Origin: Neolewinella agarilytica
GTDB taxonomy: Bacteria > Bacteroidota > Bacteroidia > Chitinophagales > Saprospiraceae
Assembly (NCBI RefSeq): GCF_900110645.1
Contig: NZ_FOFB01000007.1
Location: 166,009-230,008, forward strand
Reading direction: 5' to 3'
DNA: 64,000 nucleotides
Part shown: piece after piece, positions 44,706 through 52,710 of the stretch
Position numbering within the stretch: the stretch's first letter is position 1
Layout: every line of letters starts with the position of its first letter
The notes under the pieces: model-generated
The model's database searches: none
What the model was told of the DNA's origin: nothing
Seen by the model: only the letters and a program-made list of their open reading frames with translations
Position numbers and translations under genes: made by a program

Positions 44706-46877
44706 TTACTTTTTGGTGGAGGTAGCTTGTGGGCGTGTTTTGATGTCGGTACCGAGGCGTTGCAGGTAAGCGATGAGGGCTACGATTTCCCGTTCTTCCA
44801 GCTCTTCATCCTCGATGCCCTGATCTCTAAGGCTGGCGGCGATTTCCGCAGCCTGCTTCCGAAGATCATTGATCGCTTCGTTTTCGTAGCCTTCAGCGTA
44901 GGGGGTGCCGAGCATGCGCAAAGCATTAATCTTTGCTGCCAGCTGGTTGGTATTCAGCTTTTTCTCCAGCATCCAGTCGTAGGGAGGCATGATACTTCCC
45001 GGGCTGGTAGACTGTGGGTTTTCCATGTGGCGATAGTGCCAGCTGTCAGGATACTTACCCCCTAATCGGTGTACATCCGGTCCGGTCCGCTTACTACCCC
45101 AGAGGTGAGGCCGGTCGTAGATGAATTCACCCGACATGGAATACTGTCCGTAGCGTTCCGTCTCCGAGCGGAAAGGACGAATCATCTGGCTGTGACAGTT
45201 ATTACAACCATCGCGGATGTAAATATCCCGTCCTTCAAGTTCAAGTGGAGTATAGGGCATCACTGCCGCAATCTTTGGCACGTTATCTTCTACCATCACC
45301 ATCGGGAAGACTTCCGCCAGGCCGCCAATCAACACAACGATTGTAGAACCAACGAGCAGCTGAACGGGCCGGCGCTCGATCCAACGGTGCCAGTATTCTC
45401 CTTTGTGTCCGCCGGGGCTGGCAGCCAGTGGTGGTGCAGCAGCGGGCTCGTCATTAGCAAACTCTCCCTGCTTAACGGTCTTGATCAGGTTGTAAATCAT
45501 CAGAATGACACCGATCAGGTAAATCGTTCCACCCAATGCACGGAGCTTATACATTGGCAGAATGGCGCTAACTGTTTCCAGGAAGTTACCGTACTGAAGC
45601 AGGCCATCAGGCGTGAACTGCTTCCACATAGAACTTTGTGTCCAGCCGGCAACGTAGAGTGGCACTGCGTAGAAAAGCGTACCCAGGGTAGCAATCCAGA
45701 AGTGGGCGTTAGCCAGTTTTGTGCTAAAGAGTTTCGTATTGAAGATGCGGGGAATGATGTAATAAAGCACCCCGAAGGTGAGCATACCGTTCCAGCCCAG
45801 GGTACCAATGTGTACGTGACCTACCGTCCAGTCCGTGTAGTGACTGATCGCATTGACACTCTTGATGGAAAGTAACGGACCTTCCAGCGTAGCCATACCA
45901 TAAGCGGTAACGGCTACTACCATCATTTTCAGAACGGGGTCTTCCCGAACCTTGTCCCAGGCTCCCCGCAGGGTGAGCAGACCGTTCAACATACCGCCCC
46001 AACTTGGTGCGATGAGCATGAGGCTGAAGACCATACCCAGGCTCTGCGCCCAGTCCGGAAGACTGGTATACAACAAGTGGTGAGGGCCGGCCCAGATGTA
46101 AATAAAGATCAGTGCCCAGAAGTGAATGATCGACAGCCGGTAACTGAACACAGGACGGTTAGCCGCCTTGGGCAGGAAGTAGTACATCAGGCCCAGGTAA
46201 GGAGTAGTGAGGAAGAACGCTACCGCGTTGTGGCCATACCACCATTGTATCAATGCATCCTGCACCCCGGCAAAAACGGGGTAGCTTTTGGTGAGGCTTA
46301 CGGGAAGCTCCAGGCTGTTACCAACGTGTAAGACCGTCACCGTTACCCAGGTCGCGATAAAGAACCAGATGGCCACGTAGAGGTGGCGCTCCCGGCGCTT
46401 CATGATGGTCATAAACATGTTGATCCCGAATACGATCCATATCAGAGCAATACCGATATCTATCGGCCACTCCAGTTCGGCATATTCTTTACTGGTGGTA
46501 ATTCCCAGGGGAAGGGTTATGGCCGCCGCCAGAATGATGGCCTGCCAGCCGTAGAAGTGAATGGCGCTGAACAGATCAGACCACATCCTGGTCTTCAACA
46601 ATCGCTGAAGGCTGTAGTAAACCCCCATAAAAATGCCGTTGCCCACAAAAGCAAAAATCACCGCATTCGTGTGCAGTGGACGAATACGGCCGAAAGTCGT
46701 TTCTGCCGTAAAATTCAGCGAAGGGTAGATCATCTGCAGAGCAGCCAGGAGGCCGGCAGTCATACCGATTAACCCCCAGAAAGCCGTCGCATAGGCGAAG
46801 CGCTTTACCGAAAGGTTGTCATAAGCAAATTGCTCCAGCGTAGTGGACGGTGCAGCGCTGCTAGTCGTTTGGGTCAT
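44706..46877 (-). CDS. ccoN: Fused cbb3 oxidase subunits CcoN-CcoO
   Basis: This 723-aa protein joins the catalytic haem-copper subunit CcoN (residues about 10-480, twelve helices; His ligands in GRIRPLHTNAV, WWYGHNAVAF, WAGPHHLLYT, HVHIGTLGWNG) to the monohaem subunit CcoO (about 500-723; membrane anchor then GCNNCHSQMIRPF). The fusion is typical of Bacteroidota. The enzyme is a high-affinity oxidase for low oxygen. I chose ATG 46877; an eight-residue longer start would lie inside ccoS. It overlaps ccoS by 17 bp. Confidence 0.95.
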   Translation of the reverse strand: MTQTTSSAAPSTTLEQFAYDNLSVKRFAYATAFWGLIGMTAGLLAALQMIYPSLNFTAETTFGRIRPLHTNAVIFAFVGNGIFMGVYYSLQRLLKTRMWSDLFSAIHFYGWQAIILAAAITLPLGITTSKEYAELEWPIDIGIALIWIVFGINMFMTIMKRRERHLYVAIWFFIATWVTVTVLHVGNSLELPVSLTKSYPVFAGVQDALIQWWYGHNAVAFFLTTPYLGLMYYFLPKAANRPVFSYRLSIIHFWALIFIYIWAGPHHLLYTSLPDWAQSLGMVFSLMLIAPSWGGMLNGLLTLRGAWDKVREDPVLKMMVVAVTAYGMATLEGPLLSIKSVNAISHYTDWTVGHVHIGTLGWNGMLTFGVLYYIIPRIFNTKLFSTKLANAHFWIATLGTLFYAVPLYVAGWTQSSMWKQFTPDGLLQYGNFLETVSAILPMYKLRALGGTIYLIGVILMIYNLIKTVKQGEFANDEPAAAPPLAASPGGHKGEYWHRWIERRPVQLLVGSTIVVLIGGLAEVFPMVMVEDNVPKIAAVMPYTPLELEGRDIYIRDGCNNCHSQMIRPFRSETERYGQYSMSGEFIYDRPHLWGSKRTGPDVHRLGGKYPDSWHYRHMENPQSTSPGSIMPPYDWMLEKKLNTNQLAAKINALRMLGTPYAEGYENEAINDLRKQAAEIAASLRDQGIEDEELEEREIVALIAYLQRLGTDIKTRPQATSTKK

Positions 46878-47028
46878 CGTTAGATGGTTTGGGGTCCTCA
46901 AATAAAATTCTGATGGCGGGAGTCACTTCGTCATCATACTGTCCGGTTCCCACTGCCCAGAAGAAGGCCAGCAGAAAACCAACGGCCACCAACAGGCTAA
47001 GTAAAATGAGTAGTAAGATGACGGTCAT
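46861..47028 (-). CDS. ccoS: cbb3 oxidase maturation protein CcoS
   Basis: A 55-aa protein (MTVILLLILLSLLVAVGFLL then AFFWAVGTGQYDDEVTPA) has the single helix and the GQYDD motif that define CcoS. CcoS is needed to insert cofactors into CcoN. It is first in the operon ccoS-NO-Q-P-G-H-safE and lies directly behind the FixK-type promoter (47049-47113). Confidence 0.92.
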   Translation of the reverse strand: MTVILLLILLSLLVAVGFLLAFFWAVGTGQYDDEVTPAIRILFEDPKPSNDDPND

Positions 47029-47048
47029 GACGGTTGTCCTTTATGTCC

Positions 47049-47113
47049 GCAAGGTCCGATGACCAGCCCGCTGGTGAAATGAGGCAATTCACCCATGCCG
47101 GTGATATATATCA
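47049..47113 (-). promoter_or_regulatory. FixK/FNR-type promoter of the cbb3 operon
   Basis: The box TGATATATATCA (47102-47113) and a weaker TGAGGCAATTCA (47080-47091) are 22 bp apart. Applying the rule seen elsewhere predicts a -7 element ending at 47049, where the minus strand reads GACCTTGC, a poor but recognisable match. Transcription would start about 14 nt before ccoS. The strong box also overlaps CATCTTTG (47112-47119), a possible -7 element for yitT, which suggests opposite effects on the two sides. Confidence 0.65.
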
Positions 47114-47148
47114 TCTTTGGGCTAGTTATTCCGTAATCCCCCCGTTCT

Positions 47149-48012
47149 ATGAAAAATGCCAACTGGCTTACAAGCTATTTTTTTGACGGCCTCTTTATCG
47201 TCATCGGCGTATTCTGCGCTGCTTTTGGTTTCAAGGGCTTCCTCCTTCCCGCTCAGTTTATTGACGGGGGCGTTACGGGTATTTGTCTCCTGATTACCGA
47301 GACCGTCGGCTGGCCACTGTGGCTGCTGCTGCTCCTCATCAATATTCCTTTCCTCTTTCTGGCGCAGACTGTGATCGGCAGAGTCTTTGCCATAAAAACC
47401 GGACTGGCCATCGTCCTGCTTTCCATCGTTGTTCTCATTGTTCCTTTTCCCATTCTAACCGACGACAAGCTACTCGTCTCCGTTTTCGGCGGCTTTTTCC
47501 TCGGCACGGGGGTGGGGCTGTCCATGCGGGGTGGCAGTGTACTGGACGGCACCGAGGTGCTGGCCGTTTACCTCAGCCGGCGACTGGGGGCCAAGGTGAG
47601 TGACTGGGTCATCATCATTAATGTTCTCATTTTCATTGCCGCCGCCACCCTGCTGTCGATCGAACAATCGCTCTACTCTCTGCTCACCTATCTGGTGGCC
47701 TCCAAAGCCCTTGACTTCATCATTGATGGAGTAGAGGAATACACCGGCATTACCATCATCAGCTCAGGCAACGAGCAAATTGCGGGATCCCTGATCGATG
47801 AGGCCCAATGCGGTGTCACCATCCTCACCGGCCAGGGTGGCTACGGGGAGCGGGGAATGGCGGAGACCACCACCGTTCTTTACGTCGTCGTTACCCGGCT
47901 GGAGATCAATAAGGTGACAAAAATCATTCAGCGACTGGACCCGGAGGCCTTCATCACCATGACGAGCATCAGCGATGTCTACGGTGGCATGGTAAAAAAA
48001 CGACCGCTTTAG
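47149..48012 (+). CDS. YitT-family membrane protein
   Basis: The 287-aa protein has five to six helices (e.g. GLFIVIGVFCAAFGFKGFLL, VGWPLWLLLLLINIPFLFL) and a C-terminal soluble domain (about 200-287, GVTILTGQGGYGERGMAE) of the DUF2179 type. The family is widespread, and its transport or channel role is unproven. It is divergent from ccoS and convergent with the copper ATPase, overlapping its end by 4 bp. Confidence 0.87.
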   Translation: MKNANWLTSYFFDGLFIVIGVFCAAFGFKGFLLPAQFIDGGVTGICLLITETVGWPLWLLLLLINIPFLFLAQTVIGRVFAIKTGLAIVLLSIVVLIVPFPILTDDKLLVSVFGGFFLGTGVGLSMRGGSVLDGTEVLAVYLSRRLGAKVSDWVIIINVLIFIAAATLLSIEQSLYSLLTYLVASKALDFIIDGVEEYTGITIISSGNEQIAGSLIDEAQCGVTILTGQGGYGERGMAETTTVLYVVVTRLEINKVTKIIQRLDPEAFITMTSISDVYGGMVKKRPL

Positions 48013-50456
48013 GCAGCTTCCCAACGATAAATCAGGCTCGCCCCCAGGCTGGCCACCAGCACAACGGTGATGGAGCTTAGCGGCATCAGAATGGCCGCCA
48101 CGACGGGGCTCAGCGTTCCGGTAACGGCGTAGCTCAGGCCGATCGCGTTGTAGAGAAAGGCGATGCCGTAAGTGAGCCAAAGCACTATTCGGGCGCGGCC
48201 GCAGGTGCTAAGGAGCTTGTTTAAGCCGCCGATCCGGCTTCCCGTCAGGATACCATCACAGGCCGGGCTGAAGCGGGCTTCCTCATCACTGATCGCCAGG
48301 CCTACGTCGGCGGCAGCCAGGGCCCCGGCGTCGTTCAGGCCATCGCCGACCATGAGCACTTTGTCTCCGGCAGACTGCAGCCGATGGATAAAGGCCTGCT
48401 TGTCAAAGGGAGACATGTTGAAGTGAACGTTCTCCGCTGGGAAGTGATCAGACCAAAAGTCCGTCTGCGGAGCCTGGTCGCCGGAGAGCAGGTAAACGGA
48501 GCCGCGTTTCCGGAGTTGCGCCAGCAACTTGTCCGCACCGGGGCGGAGGTGGATGGCCGCAGGCTCCAGTGCCAGGAGTGCCTTCCCATTCCAGCAGGCG
48601 TAGGTACGTCCGTCGTCTTCGCCCAGGCCACAGAAGGAGGCTTTACCGATGCGGTATTCGTCTCCCGATTGAGAGAGACTCAGGCCGGCACCGATGTGTT
48701 CCTGGCAGGGAAAACGCGCTGCGTTTTCCATAGCCCCTCTCCCCCGGAGAGGGGTGAGCTGCGCTGCTGACTCTGTCGGTGGGGAGAGGTTTCCTATTTC
48801 TCTCAGCAAAGCCAAACTCTTAGGATGAGAGGAGCTCTCCGCCATCTGCCTGAAAACAGCCCATTGATCATCCGTCACTTCCGACAAAAGAGTAAGCGGT
48901 TGCTGCTCCCCCTCCCCTACCAACGTTCCGGTTTTGTCGAACACAAAAGTGTTTACCTCCGCCATGCGGGTGATCACCCCCGGGCCACGGAGGTAGCAGC
49001 CCGCACGGCCAAAGAGCCGCTGCAAGGAACCATAAGCGAAAGGGGCCGCCAGCGCCAGGGCGCAGGGGCAGGCAATGATCAGCACCGCCGTAGCGGCCCG
49101 ATAGGCCAGGGAGGAATCTTCCGCCCACCAGTAGCCAAAGGTTACTGCGGCCAGCAGCAATACCCCCGCCGTAAAGTAGCGGATCAGGCCCTCCGCAGGT
49201 TGGACATTATTGTCGTCGGTCTTCTCTCCGCTCTCCTGCCATAACTGAAGCAGGTAACTCTGAGAAACGGTCTTACTCACCTTAATGGAGAGTACAGAAG
49301 TGGTCGCTCGCCCGCCGGCAAAAACGGCCTGCCCGGCCAGGGCGGGCCGTGGGTCTGCCTCGCCCGTTACGAAGGAGTAGTCGATGCCGGACTGCCCATC
49401 CTGCAGCAGGGTTCCGTCAGTCGGGATGAGTTGCCCGGGGCGGACGAGAATGCGGTCTCCCGCCAGCAGATCTTCGCTGGCGACCGGCTCGCTGTCACCG
49501 TTGGGCAGCAGGCGGTGGGTCGCGATGGGAAAATAGTCGCGGTAATCCCGGTCAAAGTTCAGCCGGGCAAAAGTGTAAGACTGGAACCAGCGGCCGATGA
49601 GCAGAAAGAACACCAGCCCGGCCAGGCTGTCGAGATAACCCGGCCCGGTGGCTGAGAGAATTTCGTAGAGGGAGCGGAGAAATAAGGCCGCCATCCCCAG
49701 TGAGATGGGTACGTCAATGGTAACCCGCCGGGCCCGGAGGCCGGCCCAGGCCGTCTTGAAAAAGCCAGTGCCCGCATAAAACATGACCGGAAGACTGAGG
49801 GCCAGCAGCAGGTAACCCATGGCTCCTTCAACTCCCCCTGCACCTGCGGCAGCGGCCATTCCAAAGTATTCCGGGAAGCTCAGCAACATGATGTTGCCAA
49901 AACAAAAACCCGCCACCCCGATGCGATAGATCAACGAGCGGTTCTCCATTTTTTTGCCCTCCCCGTCGCGGTGCGTCTGAAAATGCGGCGGATAACCGAT
50001 GCGGGTGAGCCATTCGGCTACCTGGCGAAGACTCGTCTCCTGCGGATCAAAATTAATCACCGCCTGCTTGCGGGTAACGTCTATTTTGACGGACCGGATG
50101 CCCCCTTCCAACTGCGGTAATCGTTCCAGCAACCATACGCAGGAAGCACAGTGAATGGCCGGCAATTCCATCTCTACGTGGCACTGGCGGTCATCTTGAT
50201 AGCGGATAAAGCGGCCGGCCAGCTTATCGAGGTCCAGCCAGGAATAATCCCGGGCCGTTTGCCCACGCTGGGCCCTGCCGGCGTCTTTGTCCAGGAGGTA
50301 AAAGTCGCCCAGATTGTTGGCCTGCAGAATCTCATATACTGACTGGCAGCCCTGGCAGCAGAAGCTCAAATTACCCACCGGCACGGTGGCCGGCGGGCAA
50401 GGATCGCCACAGTGGGCACACTCGACTTTAGTATTTATGACTGGCTCTTTTCCCAC
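48009..50456 (-). CDS. ccoI: CcoI/FixI-type copper-exporting P-type ATPase
   Basis: The 815-aa P1B ATPase has an N-terminal Cys-rich segment (CAHCGDPCPP, FCCQGCQSVYE), a heavy-metal-associated domain with HCASCVWLLE, eight predicted helices with the CPCALALA metal motif, the phosphorylation site DKTGTLV and the hinge GDGLNDAGALAAADV. Together with cbb3 genes this indicates copper delivery to the oxidase. Residues about 555-583 (LSPPTESAAQLTPLRGRGAM and onward) are encoded by palindromic repeat DNA inside the nucleotide-binding domain. The gene follows hemN after 3 bp. Confidence 0.93.
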   Translation of the reverse strand: MGKEPVINTKVECAHCGDPCPPATVPVGNLSFCCQGCQSVYEILQANNLGDFYLLDKDAGRAQRGQTARDYSWLDLDKLAGRFIRYQDDRQCHVEMELPAIHCASCVWLLERLPQLEGGIRSVKIDVTRKQAVINFDPQETSLRQVAEWLTRIGYPPHFQTHRDGEGKKMENRSLIYRIGVAGFCFGNIMLLSFPEYFGMAAAAGAGGVEGAMGYLLLALSLPVMFYAGTGFFKTAWAGLRARRVTIDVPISLGMAALFLRSLYEILSATGPGYLDSLAGLVFFLLIGRWFQSYTFARLNFDRDYRDYFPIATHRLLPNGDSEPVASEDLLAGDRILVRPGQLIPTDGTLLQDGQSGIDYSFVTGEADPRPALAGQAVFAGGRATTSVLSIKVSKTVSQSYLLQLWQESGEKTDDNNVQPAEGLIRYFTAGVLLLAAVTFGYWWAEDSSLAYRAATAVLIIACPCALALAAPFAYGSLQRLFGRAGCYLRGPGVITRMAEVNTFVFDKTGTLVGEGEQQPLTLLSEVTDDQWAVFRQMAESSSHPKSLALLREIGNLSPPTESAAQLTPLRGRGAMENAARFPCQEHIGAGLSLSQSGDEYRIGKASFCGLGEDDGRTYACWNGKALLALEPAAIHLRPGADKLLAQLRKRGSVYLLSGDQAPQTDFWSDHFPAENVHFNMSPFDKQAFIHRLQSAGDKVLMVGDGLNDAGALAAADVGLAISDEEARFSPACDGILTGSRIGGLNKLLSTCGRARIVLWLTYGIAFLYNAIGLSYAVTGTLSPVVAAILMPLSSITVVLVASLGASLIYRWEAA
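48709..48792. repeat. Palindromic repeat embedded in the ccoI coding sequence
   Basis: Two palindromes lie within the gene. One has arms GGAAAACGC / GCGTTTTCC (48709-48729), the other CCCCTCTCC / GGAGAGGGG (48734-48754). A third partial copy GGGGAGAGG lies at 48781-48789. They keep the reading frame and encode a low-complexity loop. Intergenic REP-type repeats of this kind are common; in-frame coding copies are unusual. Confidence 0.75.
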
Positions 50457-50459
50457 CGG

Positions 50460-51809
50460 TTAAATGGCTTTACTAAAGGTGGTGTTCTGTGGTTGGCGGT
50501 TCCAGTAGTGATCGTCCAGGGGAAGACAAACATTGCGCAAGAAGGGCTTGCCGGCGGGCAGTACTTCCACCCGGTAGGGCGAGCGCACCAGAATGCCGTC
50601 GGTGGCCATATCGTTCCACTGCAAGACGGCTCTTTCCAGGGCTTCGCAGCGCATCGTTTCGGCTTTCCACTCGGTGTAACCCTGGCACATCAGGTTGAGG
50701 ATATGTCGGCGGACTTTTTGCTCCGACTCCGTTAATTCATGCCCCTTAATGATGGGCAGCCGATCTTCTACGAGGACAATCTGCTGGTAGGTTTCCACCT
50801 TTTTTTCGTTTTGGACGTACATATCCCAGCTGTCTCCGATGGAGGAGCAGCCCAGGGCGATGGTCACCGGCGAATCCGCCGTCGTGTAGCCCATGAAGTT
50901 GCGGTGCAGCCGCCCGCTTTGGTGGGCTTTGCTCAGCTCGTCTTCGGGCAGGGAGAAGTGATCGAGGCCAATGTCCTGGTATCCGGCTTCTTCCAGCAGG
51001 TCGCGGCCGGTAGCGTAGAGGTTCCATTTATCGCGCCCCTGGGGCAGGTCTTTTTCGGAGTAGGCGCGCTGCCCGGGGCTCACCCAGGGTACGTGGGCGT
51101 AGCCGTAGAAGGCAATGCGCTCCGGGCGCATCTCGCGGATCTTATTGACGGTGTAGATGATATCCCGCTGGTCTTGGGTTGGCAAGCCATAAATAACATC
51201 GAAGTTGATCGATGTGTACCCCAGCGCCCGGGCGTCATTGACCGTTCGGGTCACGTCCTCCTCCGATTGATCCCGGTTGATGATCCGGAGAATCTCCGGA
51301 TTGAAATCCTGAATCCCGATGCTGATGCGCCGAAACCCGCGCGCGGCCAGTGTTTCCAGGTGCTCAAAGGTGGTACTGTTAGGATGTGCTTCAAAACCGA
51401 AACTATGGTCTTCCGCTACGTCAACGTGCTCCAGAATGCCGTCGATCAAGTGCCCCAACATAGCCGGAGAGAAGAAAGTGGGCGTCCCCCCGCCCAGGTG
51501 TAACTCCTTCAGCCTCGGGCGGCGCTTCAGCCCCCGGAGGTAAATCCGAAACTCCGCCAGCACCGCTTCGATGTAGGGGTGCTCCACGCTGTGATTCTTC
51601 GTGATCCGCTTGTTGCAACCACAATAAGTACAGAGTTTTTCACAGAAGGGCAGATGCACGTAGAGGCTTACTTCCTCGTTCTCTTCCATCCTCCGGTTAA
51701 TGGCCGATAGCCAGCGTTCCTGTTCGGGTATCTGCTCTTGCCAGTAAGGAACGGTGGGATAACTCGTGTATCGGGGAACCGGACGGTTGTATTTGCTGAT
51801 TAAGGGCAC
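50460..51809 (-). CDS. hemN: Oxygen-independent coproporphyrinogen III oxidase HemN
   Basis: The 449-aa radical SAM enzyme makes protoporphyrinogen IX without oxygen. The iron-sulphur motif is CEKLCTYCGCNK, preceded by YVHLPF, and the substrate-binding N-terminus KYNRPVPRYTSYPTVPYW is present. I chose the GTG at 51809 because the typical HemN start (LISKYNRP) follows and the promoter lies just upstream; the frame continues to 52082 through repeats. HemN supplies haem for cbb3 oxidase under oxygen limitation. ccoI follows in the same operon. Confidence 0.94.
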   Translation of the reverse strand: MPLISKYNRPVPRYTSYPTVPYWQEQIPEQERWLSAINRRMEENEEVSLYVHLPFCEKLCTYCGCNKRITKNHSVEHPYIEAVLAEFRIYLRGLKRRPRLKELHLGGGTPTFFSPAMLGHLIDGILEHVDVAEDHSFGFEAHPNSTTFEHLETLAARGFRRISIGIQDFNPEILRIINRDQSEEDVTRTVNDARALGYTSINFDVIYGLPTQDQRDIIYTVNKIREMRPERIAFYGYAHVPWVSPGQRAYSEKDLPQGRDKWNLYATGRDLLEEAGYQDIGLDHFSLPEDELSKAHQSGRLHRNFMGYTTADSPVTIALGCSSIGDSWDMYVQNEKKVETYQQIVLVEDRLPIIKGHELTESEQKVRRHILNLMCQGYTEWKAETMRCEALERAVLQWNDMATDGILVRSPYRVEVLPAGKPFLRNVCLPLDDHYWNRQPQNTTFSKAI

Positions 51810-51827
51810 GGGGTAATTCGTTTGGCC

Positions 51828-51892
51828 CAAAGGTGAGGGAAAAGGCTTAGCTCGTAAATGACATCCCGCAGAGGCAAAAATGATATATGTCA
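51828..51892 (-). promoter_or_regulatory. FixK/FNR-type promoter of hemN-ccoI
   Basis: The box TGATATATGTCA (51881-51892) is centred 58.5 bp from the end of the minus-strand -7-like element CACCTTTG (51835 to 51828). A half-matching TGACATCCCGCA (51859-51870) sits at 36.5 bp. Transcription would start near 51821, 12 nt before the GTG start. Confidence 0.75.
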
Positions 51893-51919
51893 CTTTTGTC
51901 CCGTCGGCTGGCGGCGTAA

Positions 51920-51960
51920 GCGCCCTCCGGGCGCGACCGGCCAAAGCGGCTTCCAGCCGC
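51920..51960. repeat. Two adjacent GC palindromes
   Basis: GCGCCCTCCGGGCGC (51920-51934) and GCGGCTTCCAGCCGC (51946-51960) are short hairpins with 3-nt loops; the second is followed by GCTAC, as at 53428-53435. They resemble the CTTCAG palindrome family. Confidence 0.55.
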
Positions 51961-52385
51961 GCTACCCTTCCACAGGGATTAGAGGAATAGGATTTTTTGG
52001 GGGGGGGGGTGAGATTGGGCGTCCCGTTAAATGGTGGACTTTTCGGCTCGGTCGACAACGAAAACTTCAATAACGAAAACAAGACCGTGAACGGCCTTGC
52101 TACGAGAGGCGGGCCTCCGGCCCTGGTGGGTTGGTCGGCGGTATGCTGCAGGTCATTTGTGCGCCTGAATACCCGGGGAGTAGGATTGGGATAGGATTTT
52201 TAGGATAGCCTGCCAGCACACACTTAGTCCCGGAAGGGACGTCTACCGTAGCGATGGCTGACCGAAGGGCCAACGGCCCGGAGGGAACCCATCGCGCATG
52301 GAAGGAAGCCAACCACCCGGAGGGACCTCATCATCCCCTCCCCTTGCTGCTCAAAAAACTCCCACAGCACCTGCGGTCCCGCGCA
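51961..52385. other. Repeat-rich spacer without genes
   Basis: A homopolymer of 11 G lies at 51999-52009. ATAGGATTTTT occurs at 51988-51997 and near 52191, CCCGGAGGGAC-type blocks lie at 52277 and 52316, and a repeat copy begins at 52340. Open frames here show only repeat translation, so no gene is called. Confidence 0.5.
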
Positions 52386-52626
52386 CAAAAAGCGCCCCAG
52401 ATACCGCTTCTCTCCGTCCGAAAACTGAAGCAAGTACATGCCCCTGGGCAGTCCGGCTACGGGGATAGAAATGGTCTTGCCGGGATAACGGAAGCTGCTG
52501 GGGCCCGTAAACCTCGCAATAGTCTTCCGGAGAACGAGAGCATCCTGGGCATAGAAGGTCGTGGCTGGCGCCAGGAAAAGCTTTCATGCCATCTAAGGAC
52601 TTCTCTTTTGGCGCGCACGCAGGTGC
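52340..52626. repeat. Outward-facing pair of dispersed repeats
   Basis: CCCCTTGCT (52340) with GCACCTGCG (52367-52375) forms the left copy. GGCGCGCACGCAGGTGC (52610-52626) is the right copy, in reverse orientation. They bracket the T9SS-tail remnant. Confidence 0.6.
52386..52583 (-). pseudogene. Remnant of a T9SS-sorted secreted protein
   Basis: One minus-strand frame encodes TTFYAQDALVLRKTIARF, then YPGKTISIPVAGLPRGMYLL and QFSDGEKRYLGRFL, which has the form of a type IX sorting tail (GLPxGMYxLxxxDG...RFL). It lacks a start, is preceded by an in-frame TGA, and the tail runs directly into a dispersed repeat copy (52367-52384) instead of stopping. A signal-peptide-like LCTCVRA occurs in another frame just upstream. 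This looks like a decayed gene end, but a short chance match is possible. Confidence 0.4.
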
Positions 52627-52710
52627 AAAGGGCAGGATAAAGGAGCCGGGGAAGCAGCTGCCGGTCAATTGTAGTCATGACGGACAACCCATTCCCCAGC
52701 TCCTTACCTG

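Noticed and set aside
51810..52082. N-terminal extension of hemN
   Set aside because: It crosses the FixK-type promoter and REP palindromes and has low-complexity translation; the HemN family start lies at 51809.
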